From NCBI RefSeq assembly GCF_014397005.1, contig NZ_JACGWS010000018.1:1-64000 (forward strand): a DNA stretch of 64,000 bases, read 5' to 3'. Position numbers and translations under genes: made by a program. The notes under the pieces were generated by a model, which saw only the letters and a list, made by a program, of their open reading frames with translations, was not told where the DNA came from and searched no databases. Shown in pieces: positions 1-9,489 of this stretch (position 1 is its first letter; every line of letters begins with the position of its first letter). Origin of the DNA: Kordia aestuariivivens (lineage in GTDB: Bacteria; Bacteroidota; Bacteroidia; Flavobacteriales; Flavobacteriaceae).

Positions 1-651
1 AACACTGTAAACTAACTTCGCTTTTTTATTGTGACCGTTTTTAATCTCAATTAATCAAAGCTTGAGATCAAAACAAAATTAGACCAAAAAGAAAATCGCC
101 TAAAAATTACTTTTTAGACGACCTCTTCTCGTAAAACTAAAATTACGTTTAAGAGTTTGTAAATTTCAGATCTGATAAATTAATTTCTCTAAAAGAAAAA
201 TACCCTGTAATTTATCTATCTACTAAACAGAAATCAGCAATTCTTCCACGCAAGCTCTTCTATGTCATAAAACATACATTTTACAACAGATATATGGTGT
301 TTTTTACTTCAGTTTCTTATACAAAACAACAGACAATACATATCATGTCTATTGATAATATAAACGTTGGCAAAATCGAAATGTAACTAAATAATCTTTG
401 ATTAGTTCTTTACAGAACCTGCAAATAAGGTAGACGTTAGGGGTAACGTTTTGTGTAGTCTTTACACGTTAAAATCTAAATACTAGAAACGTATTTTGGC
501 TGAAACACCTTCTAATTTTTCTTAAATCTATACAAATGTAATCGAACTACAAAACAAAGAACCGAATTTATATCGATCCTAAATAGCGTATAAATACCTG
601 TTTTTTTAATAATTACAGAAGAAACACACGCGGAACTTTCAAGGTATACTC
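1..651. other. non-coding stretch at left edge
   Basis: No convincing coding region is visible on either strand, and I see no tRNA, tmRNA, SRP or RNase P signature. The only clear structure is a strong hairpin near the left end (separate entry). The stretch lies downstream of the ACT-like gene on the minus strand, so it may be a long 3' untranslated region or hold a small RNA ending at that hairpin. Confidence 0.5.
85..120 (-). terminator. putative intrinsic terminator
   Basis: The arms CGCCTAAAAA (97-106) and TTTTTAGACG (111-120) pair over 10 bp with one G-U and a 4-nt loop. Read on the minus strand, the stem is followed by a T-rich run (TTTTCTTTTT). It would end a transcript coming from the right, although the nearest gene stops more than 500 bp away. 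Confidence 0.5.
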
Positions 652-1311
652 CTAGAGTGATTTCAAGTTTTTAATGACGGTAAAAGCTTTATCTACTTGT
701 TCATCATTTACTAAAATTGTAAACTCATTCGTTGTTGAAATGACTTCATAAATATTGATACCTTCCCAAGATAAACGCTGAAAAATAAAGTAATAAATCC
801 CAGGAACATTTACATTATCTTTTGGCAATTTGACTGTGATTGAAGATAAATTTTCTTGTTTTTCCAATAAGATTTCATGCTGAAAAAACTTTCCTACTAA
901 TTCCGAAACTTCATTACTAACCACAATATTAGATTCGTTTACACCACGAGACGATGTATAAAAAACAGTATTCAAACCTTCAATTTCAGACATAAATGCT
1001 GCCTGACTTTTTAATAAAGTGTCCGATACTTTAAAAGTATAATCGTTCAACGCTGAACGTACGGTAATTTCTCCAATATTGCGGACAAATTTCAATACTC
1101 TGTGTGTGACACGAAACTCCAATTCGGAAGACAATCGCTTCAATGCCATTACAATAGCACCATTTTTCACCTCTTTCCCCAATTGCTGTTCAATTTCAGG
1201 TTTTATCAAGCGTGATAACGATGTCAAATTGATGATTCCTTGTGATAAAGCACTCGATAAAAATGGCTTAGTTTTTATGTACTCTTCTACAATTGAAGAA
1301 ATGGTTTTCAT
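652..1311 (-). CDS. ACT-domain-like regulatory protein (aspartate kinase-like)
   Basis: A 219-residue protein without signal peptide or membrane segment. The N-terminal half (about 1-100) looks helical and winged-helix-like. The C-terminal part (about 150-219) has the beta-alpha-beta pattern of ACT domains, with 'VPGIYYFIFQRLSWEGINIYEVIST' resembling the amino-acid-binding ACT repeats of aspartate kinases. No kinase domain is present, so it is probably a stand-alone sensor and not an enzyme. It lies 83 bp downstream of yraN on the same strand and may be cotranscribed with it. The function is not established from sequence. Confidence 0.6.
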   Translation of the reverse strand: MKTISSIVEEYIKTKPFLSSALSQGIINLTSLSRLIKPEIEQQLGKEVKNGAIVMALKRLSSELEFRVTHRVLKFVRNIGEITVRSALNDYTFKVSDTLLKSQAAFMSEIEGLNTVFYTSSRGVNESNIVVSNEVSELVGKFFQHEILLEKQENLSSITVKLPKDNVNVPGIYYFIFQRLSWEGINIYEVISTTNEFTILVNDEQVDKAFTVIKNLKSL

Positions 1312-1394
1312 TAGTCTATAATTTTAGTAGACTGCGAAAATACAAACATAAAAAGTAGTTTCAAAACAATTTGTTATAATTATAACATCATTTT

Positions 1395-1754
1395 TTAAAA
1401 ATGATAAAAGGCATCTTCTATATGATTTATTGTGACATTCGTTTTATCAAATACAATGGCAATAATATCAAACCTGACGTCCACATTCAGGTCGTTCTCA
1501 TTTACGTATTGATCAATTGCTTTGACCAATAATTTAATCTTTTTAGGGCTTACAAACTCCTCTGGATTTCCGAAATCTGAGGAAGTTCTCGTTTTTACTT
1601 CTACAACTGCCAAAGTTTCTCCTTTTCGTGAAATGACATCAACTTCTGCTTTTTGAAACCGATAATTGGTCTCCAATATTTCATAGCCATTTGCTATCAG
1701 ATGTTGTACCGCCAACTTTTCACCTTCAATTCCTAAATCATTATGTGCTGCCAT
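1395..1754 (-). CDS. yraN: YraN family (UPF0102) endonuclease-like protein
   Basis: At 119 residues this has the usual UPF0102 length. It shows the family pattern: 'GEKLAVQHLIANGYEILETNYR', then 'AEVDVISRKGETLAVVEVKTR', which carries the Asp and the E-x-K of the PD-(D/E)XK nuclease fold. The family is restriction-endonuclease-like; its cellular role, perhaps in DNA processing, is poorly defined. It is followed on the same strand by the ACT-like gene. A methyltransferase gene on the opposite strand separates it from the LD-carboxypeptidase gene, which is also on the minus strand. Confidence 0.85.
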   Translation of the reverse strand: MAAHNDLGIEGEKLAVQHLIANGYEILETNYRFQKAEVDVISRKGETLAVVEVKTRTSSDFGNPEEFVSPKKIKLLVKAIDQYVNENDLNVDVRFDIIAIVFDKTNVTINHIEDAFYHF

Positions 1755-1877
1755 AAACTATACTTCTAAAATTTTACATAAAATACACATCTTACACCTA
1801 AAAATCAACAGTAATTCTCAAAAAAACAAGATACAACTATCAGTTTTTGTGATGATTACCTACAATATGCGAAATTT

Positions 1878-1906
1878 TATATTTAGTATCTTAGTGCATA
1901 CTAAAT
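1878..1906 (+). promoter_or_regulatory. promoter -7 element overlapped by a perfect inverted repeat
   Basis: ATTTAGTAT (1881-1889) and ATACTAAAT (1898-1906) are perfect 9-bp inverted arms with an 8-bp spacer, ending 9 bp before the methyltransferase start codon. TATATTTA (1878-1885) fits the TAnnTTTG-type -7 element and overlaps the left arm. Such placement suits a repressor operator, or a hairpin hiding the translation start. Confidence 0.5.
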
Positions 1907-1914
1907 AATTCCAG

Positions 1915-2703
1915 ATGGAAGCAAAATACAATCACATTGGAAAAGGGTACAACACTACTCGAAGAGCAGATCCTTACTTATTAGAACGACTTCACTATCA
2001 CTTAAACCCAATTAACGAAGGATTATATTTAGATATTGGCTGCGGCACAGGAAATTACACGTCACAATTACATGATGAAGAAATACGATTTATTGGGATT
2101 GATCCTTCTGAAAAAATGCTCGATAAGGCAAAAAAAACAGTTCCACAGATTGAATGGAAACTAGGCAAAGCAGAAAACATTCCACTTGAAAACAATAGTA
2201 TGGAAGGTGTTGTCGGAACCTTAACATTACACCATTGGGATAATTTAGAAAAAGGATTCTCCGAACTCTTTCGTGTGATGAAACCCTATACAAACGTGGT
2301 CTTTTTTACAGCTACACCAAAACAAATGAAAGGATATTGGCTCAATCATTATTTCCCGAAAATGTTAGCAGATTCTATGCAACAAATGCCGTCGATGGAA
2401 AAAATTACGAACGCAATGAATGCCGCAGGGTTTAACGATATTTTCATTGAAAAATATAACATTCAACCCAATTTAAAAGATCAGTTTTTATACGCTGGAA
2501 AGCAAAATCCATCATTATACTTAGATGAAAATGTTCGCAATGGCATTTCTTCTTTTTCACACTTAGCACATCAAGATGAAGTACAAAAAGGCTTGACACA
2601 GCTTGAAAAAGATATCGCTTCTGGTGAAATCAATACGATCATGAAAACGTATGAAAACAAGGATGGTGATTATTTATTTCTATTAAGTCAAAAAGAAGGT
2701 TAA
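1915..2703 (+). CDS. class I SAM-dependent methyltransferase
   Basis: A 262-residue soluble protein with a Rossmann-type methyltransferase domain in about residues 1-160. Motif I is 'YLDIGCGTGNYTSQL', motif II is 'FIGIDPSEKMLDKAK', and the post-I region has 'GKAENIPLENNSMEGVVGTLTLHHW', as in UbiE/COQ5-like enzymes. The substrate cannot be told from sequence. The C-terminal 100 residues are less conserved and may hold substrate specificity. The start is fixed by an inverted repeat and promoter just upstream. It is a single-gene unit pointing at the convergent LD-carboxypeptidase gene, with a structured repeat between them. Confidence 0.85.
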   Translation: MEAKYNHIGKGYNTTRRADPYLLERLHYHLNPINEGLYLDIGCGTGNYTSQLHDEEIRFIGIDPSEKMLDKAKKTVPQIEWKLGKAENIPLENNSMEGVVGTLTLHHWDNLEKGFSELFRVMKPYTNVVFFTATPKQMKGYWLNHYFPKMLADSMQQMPSMEKITNAMNAAGFNDIFIEKYNIQPNLKDQFLYAGKQNPSLYLDENVRNGISSFSHLAHQDEVQKGLTQLEKDIASGEINTIMKTYENKDGDYLFLLSQKEG

Positions 2704-2734
2704 ATAGCTTGTGAAGGTTTTTTTGATTCTTTTT

Positions 2735-2899
2735 CTGAAGTATAGAAAAGGTTTTGCGTTAAAAATTTTTGAAGCCTTGGAAAAAATTTAGCAAAAGTTT
2801 TTCGGTTTTAGTTTTCCGAAGAGAAAACTAAAAATACCTCTAGAAAAAGCGCACTTTCTTTTGTTTCTGTTTTCTTTGTGCGAGCAAAGAAAATGAAAA
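2735..2899. repeat. structured intergenic repeat, copy 1
   Basis: First of three copies in the window; the others are at 21764-21970 and 47677-47931. It has three hairpins. Arms GAAAAGGTTTTGC (2745-2757) and GCAAAAGTTTTTC (2791-2803) pair with one mismatch. TTTTAGTTTTC (2806-2816) and GAAAACTAAAA (2823-2833) pair perfectly around a CGAAGA loop. TTTTCTTTG (2870-2878) and CAAAGAAAA (2885-2893) pair around TGCGAG. It lies between converging genes. Confidence 0.85.
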
Positions 2900-2966
2900 T
2901 AAAAAACTACAAATTCCCTATTTAACTGTAATCGCGAATAAATACTTCATTTTTATTTTAAATATA

Positions 2967-3857
2967 TCAAAAAGTAAGTTTAACTTCATCATCAACAGAA
3001 AAAGTAACTTCTCTTCCAAAAATCAACGCACGATTGTCATCCAAATGTCCTGCTGGAAAATTGAAGCAAATTGGGAAATCGTATTCCGCAGTAATATCCA
3101 AAATAATTTCGTGTGCAGTTTTTCCAAAAGGAACTGAATTATCATGCATATCGGTCATTCCGCCAACAATCAATCCGGCTAAACCGTCAAAATAACCATT
3201 GCGTTTCAAGTTCATCAACATGCGATCAATATGATACAAATATTCATCTAAATCTTCCAAAAACAGAATTTTTCCTTTGGTACTTAAACTCAAATCGGAA
3301 CCTGTCATGCTATACAACATGCTCAAATTTCCTCCTATCAATTCGCCAGTAGCAGTTCCTTTTCTATGATAAGAAACATTCGGAATTGTATACTGTAGGC
3401 TTTCGCCGAATAGTACTTGGCGTAAACTTTCAATAGCTTCTGATGTGTTTTTTGAAACATTAATCGGCATGGTTGCATGCAAGATTTCAACGTTCAATTG
3501 CTGTGCCTTTGCATGCAAAACGGTAATATCAGAATAGCCAATAATCCATTTTGGTTTTTGCGCAAATCGTGAAAAATCTAAGTGATCAATAATACGAATC
3601 GTTCCATAGCCGCCGCGTGCGCACCAAATTGCATCAATATTTTCATCGTCCATAAACTGTTGGAAATTCAATGCACGTGTCATATCATCGCCAGCAAACT
3701 GGTTTTCTTCTAGATCAATCGTTGTTCCTAGAACAACTTTTAAATCCCAACTATGTAGTAATTCAATAGCAGCTTCAATTTCCGCAATGGAAATTTTGCG
3801 TGCGGTTGATAAAATACCGACAGTAGCTCCTTTGTGTAATGATTTGGGTTGGTTCAT
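2967..3857 (-). CDS. LD-carboxypeptidase (peptidase family S66)
   Basis: A 296-residue protein matching muramoyltetrapeptide carboxypeptidases, which remove the terminal D-Ala from murein tetrapeptides during cell-wall recycling. The catalytic Ser region is seen in 'IIGYSDITVLHA', the Glu region in 'ILFLEDLDEYLYHIDRML', and the His in 'FPAGHLDDNRALIFG'. The length fits cytoplasmic LdcA-type enzymes, and there is no signal peptide. It is transcribed toward the converging methyltransferase gene, with a structured repeat between the two stops. Confidence 0.9.
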   Translation of the reverse strand: MNQPKSLHKGATVGILSTARKISIAEIEAAIELLHSWDLKVVLGTTIDLEENQFAGDDMTRALNFQQFMDDENIDAIWCARGGYGTIRIIDHLDFSRFAQKPKWIIGYSDITVLHAKAQQLNVEILHATMPINVSKNTSEAIESLRQVLFGESLQYTIPNVSYHRKGTATGELIGGNLSMLYSMTGSDLSLSTKGKILFLEDLDEYLYHIDRMLMNLKRNGYFDGLAGLIVGGMTDMHDNSVPFGKTAHEIILDITAEYDFPICFNFPAGHLDDNRALIFGREVTFSVDDEVKLTF

Positions 3858-4012
3858 ATATTAAAAGTAGTAGAAAATAGATAGATCGTGTTTTTCAATA
3901 TAAACAAAATTCTTTTTTAGATGATCTGCAAAAAAACTCGTTTTTGTGACTTTTAATCTATAATTAATGCCATTTCCAGCAAATTTCAGCATAAAAATCA
4001 TGAAGGAATCCT

Positions 4013-4020
4013 TATTTTTG
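4013..4020 (+). promoter_or_regulatory. putative -7 promoter element for metG
   Basis: TATTTTTG fits the Bacteroidota TAnnTTTG element and lies 67 bp before the metG start. I see no convincing TTTG at the -33 position, so support is moderate. Confidence 0.4.
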
Positions 4021-4087
4021 CACGTTAATTATACGGTTTTCATCACTAAAGTGAATTTAAAATCGAAACTTATTGAATTGAAACGAA

Positions 4088-6136
4088 ATGACTCAGAATC
4101 CAAAACGTTATACTATTACTGCTGCATTACCATATACAAATGGTCCTATCCACATTGGACACTTGGCTGGTGTGTATGTTCCTGCTGATATTTATGCACG
4201 CTATTTACGATTAACAGGCAATGATGTTGCTTTTATCTGCGGAAGCGACGAACACGGTGTAGCCATTCCGATGCGCGCCAAAAAAGAAGGTGTTTCGCCG
4301 CAAGTCATTATTGATAAATATCACGGAATCATCAAGCAATCGTTTCATGATTTTGGAATTTCGTTTGATAACTATTCAAGAACTTCTTCGGAAATTCATC
4401 ACGAAACTGCGTCTGACTTTTTCAAAAAATTATACAACGACGGCGAATTTATTGAAGAAGTAACCGAACAATTATACGATGCAGAAGCCGATCAGTTTTT
4501 AGCCGATCGTTTCGTTACAGGAACCTGCCCAAAATGTGGTCATGAAGAAGCATACGGCGATCAATGTGAAAACTGTGGAAGTTCGTTAAGCGGCACCGAA
4601 TTGATCAATCCGAAATCAACGATTACAGGAAACGTTCCCACCTTAAAACAAACAAAACACTGGTTTTTACCATTAGATAAATACAGCGATTTTCTCAACG
4701 AATGGATTGTAGAAGGTCACAAAAAAGATTGGAAACCCAATGTGCTCGGACAAGTAAAATCGTGGATTGATGATGGTTTACGACCGCGCGCTGTCACTCG
4801 CGATTTAGATTGGGGAATTCCAGTTCCTGTGGAAGGTGCAGAAGGAAAAGTATTATATGTTTGGTTTGATGCGCCTATCGGATACATTTCGGCAACGAAA
4901 GAATGGGCAGCCAGTGAAGGAAAAGATTGGGAATTGTATTGGAAAGACAAAGACACAAAGTTGGTACACTTTATCGGAAAAGATAATATTGTATTTCACT
5001 GTATCATTTTCCCATCGATGTTAAAAGCGCATGGCGATTATATTTTGCCAGACAATGTGCCTGCTAACGAATTTTTAAACTTAGAAGGAAATAAATTATC
5101 AACGTCCAAAAACTGGGCAGTTTGGTTGCACGAATATTTAGAAGATTTTCCTGGAAAAGAAGATGTATTGCGGTATGCGTTAACCGCGAATGCACCCGAA
5201 ACGAAAGACAACGATTTCACTTGGAAAGATTTTCAAACGCGCAACAACAGTGAATTAGTTGCGATTTTAGGAAACTTTATCAATCGTGTGGTGGTATTGA
5301 CGCATAAATATTACGACGGAATTATTCCTGAGAATACAGGTGATTATGAAGAAATGGGCAACATTAAGCATTTTCCAGCGACCATTTCAAGTTCTATAGA
5401 ACGCTACCGTTTCCGTGAAGGAAGCCAGGAATTGATGAACTTAGCGCGACTCGGAAATCAGTTCTTACAAGCCAACGAGCCTTGGAAAAAGATCAAAGAA
5501 GATCCTGAAACAGTAAAAGGAATCATGTATGTAGCGCTTCAAATTGCAGCAGCACTTGCGGTTTTATCAGAACCATTTTTACCATTTACATCCAACAAAT
5601 TAAAAAATATTTTAGCGCTTGACGCTGATTTAGGATGGAATGACGTTGCAACAAAAGACGTTTTGATTCCTGCAGGACATAAAATTAATCCTGGCGAATT
5701 ATTATTCGCGAAGATTGAAGACAAAGACATTCAAATACAATTGGACAAACTAGAAGCAACGAAAAAAGCGAACGAAGCCGCAAATAAAGTGGTAACACCG
5801 CAAAAAGAAACGTCAACATTTGATGATTTCACAAAACTAGACATTCGTGTTGGAACCATTGTAGAAGCTGAAAAAATGCCAAAAACAAAGAAGCTTCTAG
5901 TCTTAAAAGTAGACACCGGATTAGACACACGAACGATTGTTTCTGGAATTGCAGAAAGTTTCAAGCCTGAAGAAGTTCTTGGAAAAAGAGTCACAGTTTT
6001 GATCAATTTAGCACCAAGAAAATTACGTGGTGTGGAAAGTGAAGGCATGATTTTAATGACGGAAACACCCGAAGGAAAACTTGTTTTTGTAAATCCTGAC
6101 GAAGAAAACGTAACTAACGGAGCGGTAATTAGTTAA
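4088..6136 (+). CDS. metG: methionine--tRNA ligase with C-terminal tRNA-binding domain
   Basis: A 682-residue class I synthetase that charges tRNA(Met). The HIGH signature is at residues 22-25 ('PIHIGH'). A zinc knuckle is seen as 'CPKCG' and 'CENCG' near residue 150, and the KMSKS-equivalent is 'KLSTS' near residue 340. From about residue 580 to the end there is a Trbp111/EMAP-II-like OB domain ('[26 protein letters not shown]') that increases tRNA affinity and dimerises. The start is the ATG just before the conserved N terminus. The gene is monocistronic, with ferritin 93 bp downstream behind its own likely promoter. Confidence 0.97.
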   Translation: MTQNPKRYTITAALPYTNGPIHIGHLAGVYVPADIYARYLRLTGNDVAFICGSDEHGVAIPMRAKKEGVSPQVIIDKYHGIIKQSFHDFGISFDNYSRTSSEIHHETASDFFKKLYNDGEFIEEVTEQLYDAEADQFLADRFVTGTCPKCGHEEAYGDQCENCGSSLSGTELINPKSTITGNVPTLKQTKHWFLPLDKYSDFLNEWIVEGHKKDWKPNVLGQVKSWIDDGLRPRAVTRDLDWGIPVPVEGAEGKVLYVWFDAPIGYISATKEWAASEGKDWELYWKDKDTKLVHFIGKDNIVFHCIIFPSMLKAHGDYILPDNVPANEFLNLEGNKLSTSKNWAVWLHEYLEDFPGKEDVLRYALTANAPETKDNDFTWKDFQTRNNSELVAILGNFINRVVVLTHKYYDGIIPENTGDYEEMGNIKHFPATISSSIERYRFREGSQELMNLARLGNQFLQANEPWKKIKEDPETVKGIMYVALQIAAALAVLSEPFLPFTSNKLKNILALDADLGWNDVATKDVLIPAGHKINPGELLFAKIEDKDIQIQLDKLEATKKANEAANKVVTPQKETSTFDDFTKLDIRVGTIVEAEKMPKTKKLLVLKVDTGLDTRTIVSGIAESFKPEEVLGKRVTVLINLAPRKLRGVESEGMILMTETPEGKLVFVNPDEENVTNGAVIS

Positions 6137-6174
6137 TTTCCCTTTAGTTAGAATAAATTAAAATTACACTGCTT

Positions 6175-6189
6175 GTGAGTATAACTCAC
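6175..6189. promoter_or_regulatory. perfect palindrome upstream of ferritin
   Basis: GTGAGT (6175-6180) and ACTCAC (6184-6189) are perfect 6-bp inverted arms around ATA. A -7-like TATTTTTA follows at 6200-6207, so the palindrome would sit about 30 bp upstream of transcription start, where a repressor could block the promoter. The regulator is unknown. Confidence 0.45.
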
Positions 6190-6229
6190 GGGTAATGCGT
6201 ATTTTTACAATTCCAAAAAGAAAAGAGTT

Positions 6230-6745
6230 ATGTTATCAGAACAAATGCAAAATGCGTTAAATGCGCAAATCAAAATAGAAGCCGAATCTTCACAAGTATA
6301 TTTAGCCATGGCAAGCTTCGCTGAAACGCAAGGGTTTGAAGGTGTTTCATCATTTATGTACATGCATTCTGATGAAGAACGCCAACACATGTTAAAATTT
6401 GTGAAGTATGTAAATGAACGTGGCGGACATGCTACGATTTCAGAATTATCGAAGCCACCATTAGAATATGGTTCGTTAAAAGAAATGTTTGAAGAGTTAT
6501 TTGCACACGAAGTAAAAGTTTCAAAAAGTATCAACGATTTAGTTCATATCAGTTTGCAAGAACAAGATTATGCAACGCACAACTTTTTACAATGGTATGT
6601 AGCGGAGCAAATTGAAGAAGAAGCATTGGCACGTACTATTTTAGATAAAATCAATCTAATTGGAGACGATAAAGGTGGATTGTACTTGTTTGACAGAGAT
6701 GTTCAAGCAATTACCGTGCAACCTTCTACAGGTCCAGCAGTATAA
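6230..6745 (+). CDS. ferritin (bacterial FtnA type)
   Basis: A 171-residue iron-storage protein, the normal FtnA length. The ferroxidase ligands are visible: Glu17 in 'IKIEAESSQVYLAMA' and the E-x-x-H of 'DEERQHMLKFVKYVNERGG' near residues 50-53. Further acidic residues follow in the third and fourth helices ('WYVAEQIEEEALARTILDKI'). Such subunits form 24-mers that oxidise Fe(II) and store it as mineral. The gene stands alone between a palindrome-bearing promoter region and a strong terminator. Confidence 0.95.
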   Translation: MLSEQMQNALNAQIKIEAESSQVYLAMASFAETQGFEGVSSFMYMHSDEERQHMLKFVKYVNERGGHATISELSKPPLEYGSLKEMFEELFAHEVKVSKSINDLVHISLQEQDYATHNFLQWYVAEQIEEEALARTILDKINLIGDDKGGLYLFDRDVQAITVQPSTGPAV

Positions 6746-6770
6746 AAACACTGGATTTATAAAGCACAAA

Positions 6771-6800
6771 AGCGATTGAAAATTTCAGTCGCTTTTTTTT
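6771..6800 (+). terminator. intrinsic terminator after ferritin
   Basis: AGCGATTGAAA pairs with TTTCAGTCGCT with one G-U, followed by a run of eight T. It lies 25 bp after the ferritin stop. Confidence 0.85.
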
Positions 6801-6864
6801 GTGTGTTTAAATATCGTCATTGGGCTAGATTTATATTTATATAACAATTAATTATATTTACAGA

Positions 6865-7677
6865 ATGGACAATCTTTCACATTACAAGCTTATTTATTTA
6901 GACACTAATATAGTAAGTGACTTATGCAAAACGGGAAATCTGCTAAATAGATTCATGACTAGGTTTCCTCCAAATAAAGACTACTTGCTTTCCTTTAGCA
7001 CTTACACTTTGTATGAAATAAGCAAAAGTGATAAGTTTTATAATCAATTCAAGAAATTATACTCATTATATCCTTGTGTTATCGTAATGTCGTATTTTCC
7101 ACTTGCGGTAAAGGAATTAGCATCCATAGAAAATAAAGCCGAAATCGTAAACCCAATTATGTTAGCTCCAGTTGGTATTAACATCGAAGGAAAAAATATG
7201 AATCCTGATTCATTAGATATTCTTTTAAACAAAAGTTCTGTTAAAGAAGCGTTTCTAAATGTTGAATCTTACACATCTAATTATTTTGAGGAAATTTCGA
7301 AATTACTTGATCATACAGACTTTCTAAGTATTAAGAATAATATGAAAAACAAAAAAAATGTTTTCATTAAAAAGTTTATTCGTTATGAAATGAAAGAGAG
7401 ATTTTTATTTCCTGAGAACCGAGAACTAGACTTATCAAAACTGAAAAAACTAAAATCACTTGAAGTTCTAGCTTATTCTATCTATTATAAATTTTTTTCA
7501 GATCAAAATCGAAAAGTTTCAGTAAATGACATAGTGGATGTATTAATTATGACAACTGTCCCTTATGTACATACTTTTATTTCAGAAAGGAACTCGATTG
7601 ATATATTGAAAACAGTTCAGAAACAAACTAATTTATTTAATCTAGTAAATCTCTTAGTATTATCTGACCTACGATGA
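6865..7677 (+). CDS. PIN-domain-like protein
   Basis: A 270-residue protein with no signal peptide. It opens with 'LIYLDTNIVSDLCKTG', the first acidic motif of PIN nucleases. A conserved Glu follows in 'YTLYEISKS', and near the end 'VNDIVDVLIMTTVPYVHTFISERN' matches the 'ND..D......PY.D.+..++' pattern of PIN domains. This suggests a Mg-dependent ribonuclease. It is longer than VapC toxins (about 130 residues), and I see no antitoxin gene next to it. Its base composition is more AT-rich than its neighbours, which hints at transfer. The family call rests only on these motifs. Confidence 0.55.
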   Translation: MDNLSHYKLIYLDTNIVSDLCKTGNLLNRFMTRFPPNKDYLLSFSTYTLYEISKSDKFYNQFKKLYSLYPCVIVMSYFPLAVKELASIENKAEIVNPIMLAPVGINIEGKNMNPDSLDILLNKSSVKEAFLNVESYTSNYFEEISKLLDHTDFLSIKNNMKNKKNVFIKKFIRYEMKERFLFPENRELDLSKLKKLKSLEVLAYSIYYKFFSDQNRKVSVNDIVDVLIMTTVPYVHTFISERNSIDILKTVQKQTNLFNLVNLLVLSDLR

Positions 7678-7785
7678 TCTTGACTTTTGTATGGGATTTA
7701 GAATCTTTTTTACTCATCACTATTAACTAAAACCATACAAGCTAATCACAAGTTACAAACTATACAAAAATCTTAAAAATCCAAA

Positions 7786-9330
7786 TCATCGCACCAATTC
7801 CTTAGCTTTCGCTTGAATAATCTCGGCAACAGGTTTATTCTCAATTTTACTTTCGAGCCACGAAATAATATCTAAATACAAAAAGGCTCTGCGTTCGTAC
7901 GGATCCGATTCGTATTCCTTCAACTTTGCGTGCAAACCTTCAAAAGCTTTCTTAATTTCATGCGGATAGATATCACCTAAACTTCGTAAAAACTTAATCA
8001 TTTCCTTTTGAACATCTTGCAAATCGTTCATCTTCAATAAATACTTATACGTGCTTTTCAATTGGGTTTCCAAATGATAATCCAAGCCTAATTCGTAATG
8101 CGCCACCAAATTCAAAATTCGGGCAAAACACACCAAATCTTCACGCACTTTCAATGATTTATTACTGATAATTTTCTGCAAATACGCAATACAATTTTTG
8201 TTATCGCCTGCGCCAAAATACAACGAGGCAATTTTATAATAAAACACCATCACGTGATGTTGATCAATTCTGTTTTCGTACGTAGCAATCTTTTCATTTA
8301 CCTCAGCAATCAAGTGCAAACCTTCGCTAAATGTGCCTTTTAGAAAATGATAATTCAGTTTATTCATATACACATACAAAAAGCCCAAAACTTCTGTATT
8401 ATCGTTTTTAGGAATCACTTCATTCTCAATATCTTGCTCCAATTGCAACAACACTTCGTTAAATTTTGATTCGTGTTTAATGAAAAATAACGACTCCAAT
8501 AAATAATGATTTCCTTTCAAATAAAACACCGGATTAATGGTAATCATCTTCTCCGATGATCGAAATAAATCAACCCATTTACTAGCGTATTTATAACTCG
8601 ATAAAAAATCTTGTGTCAAAAAACTATACCACAAATGTGCTTTGTACAACCATAATTTCTCTCTAAATCCAAGTTGATCCATTGAAAATTTTGGCAAGCG
8701 ATTGTTAAAATAGGTTTTAATAATTTCGTAATCTTCTTCGTTCTTTACATAACCCGTTTTTAACAAAATGCCATACAATTGCAACGACAAATTAGACAGT
8801 TTACTCGTCAAAACATTTTGTATACTCAACGATTTGGCTTGCTCAGACAACACATCGGCTCTACTTCTGATACTTCTTGTAATATATTGTGTTTCAATAA
8901 TTTTTTCCAGCTCTACAATTTCATACGCAATATTTTTTTCTTCATGTTCCATCGCTAACAACTTAGCTTTGTCGAGCAGTTTCAAGCTTTGCGAATACAA
9001 ACCTTTATTGTACAAAATAGTTGCGTAGTCTAATTGTTCTCGAATGGTAATTCGGATATTATGTTGTGCAGGATTTAAGCGTAGACTCTTTAAAATTTGC
9101 TTATATAAATTAGCTTTTAAGTTTGATAATTGTTGTTTGGTGACAATTTTCTTCTTCAAGATAGCTTGCTCGTCATACACTGGACTTTTATCTAAAAAAG
9201 TGAATAATGCCAAGTATTTAGAATCGGCATTTCCCTCAAATCGTCCAACATATAGTTTGAATTGTCGCTTTTCCGATTTAGACAACGATTTAATCAATAC
9301 AAATAAGGATTCCTTTTGTGGGTTTGGCAT
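7786..9330 (-). CDS. conserved hypothetical helical-repeat protein
   Basis: A 514-residue protein made almost entirely of predicted helices, with TPR-like spacing ('LDYATILYNKGLYSQSLKLLDKAKLLA', 'YFGAGDNKNCIAYLQKII'). It has no signal peptide, membrane segment or catalytic motif that I recognise. It is probably a cytoplasmic scaffold. It is divergent from leuA across a 159-bp intergenic region, but nothing links it to leucine synthesis. Confidence 0.6.
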   Translation of the reverse strand: MPNPQKESLFVLIKSLSKSEKRQFKLYVGRFEGNADSKYLALFTFLDKSPVYDEQAILKKKIVTKQQLSNLKANLYKQILKSLRLNPAQHNIRITIREQLDYATILYNKGLYSQSLKLLDKAKLLAMEHEEKNIAYEIVELEKIIETQYITRSIRSRADVLSEQAKSLSIQNVLTSKLSNLSLQLYGILLKTGYVKNEEDYEIIKTYFNNRLPKFSMDQLGFREKLWLYKAHLWYSFLTQDFLSSYKYASKWVDLFRSSEKMITINPVFYLKGNHYLLESLFFIKHESKFNEVLLQLEQDIENEVIPKNDNTEVLGFLYVYMNKLNYHFLKGTFSEGLHLIAEVNEKIATYENRIDQHHVMVFYYKIASLYFGAGDNKNCIAYLQKIISNKSLKVREDLVCFARILNLVAHYELGLDYHLETQLKSTYKYLLKMNDLQDVQKEMIKFLRSLGDIYPHEIKKAFEGLHAKLKEYESDPYERRAFLYLDIISWLESKIENKPVAEIIQAKAKELVR

Positions 9331-9489
9331 TGTAAAAAATTATTTTTTAAAATACTGATTATCAATATTTTAAATTGCATATTTAGTGTTTTAGCGAGTG
9401 TAAAATCAAACAATAGATCTTATACTTTCGAAGATACAAAGTATACATTCGTATGGATAAAAAGAAATAAACGCTTAAAATATTAATAC

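Noticed and set aside
9331-9489. Leucine attenuator or T-box before leuA
   Set aside because: No run of leucine codons in a short frame, no T-box core and no terminator hairpin were found in the leader.
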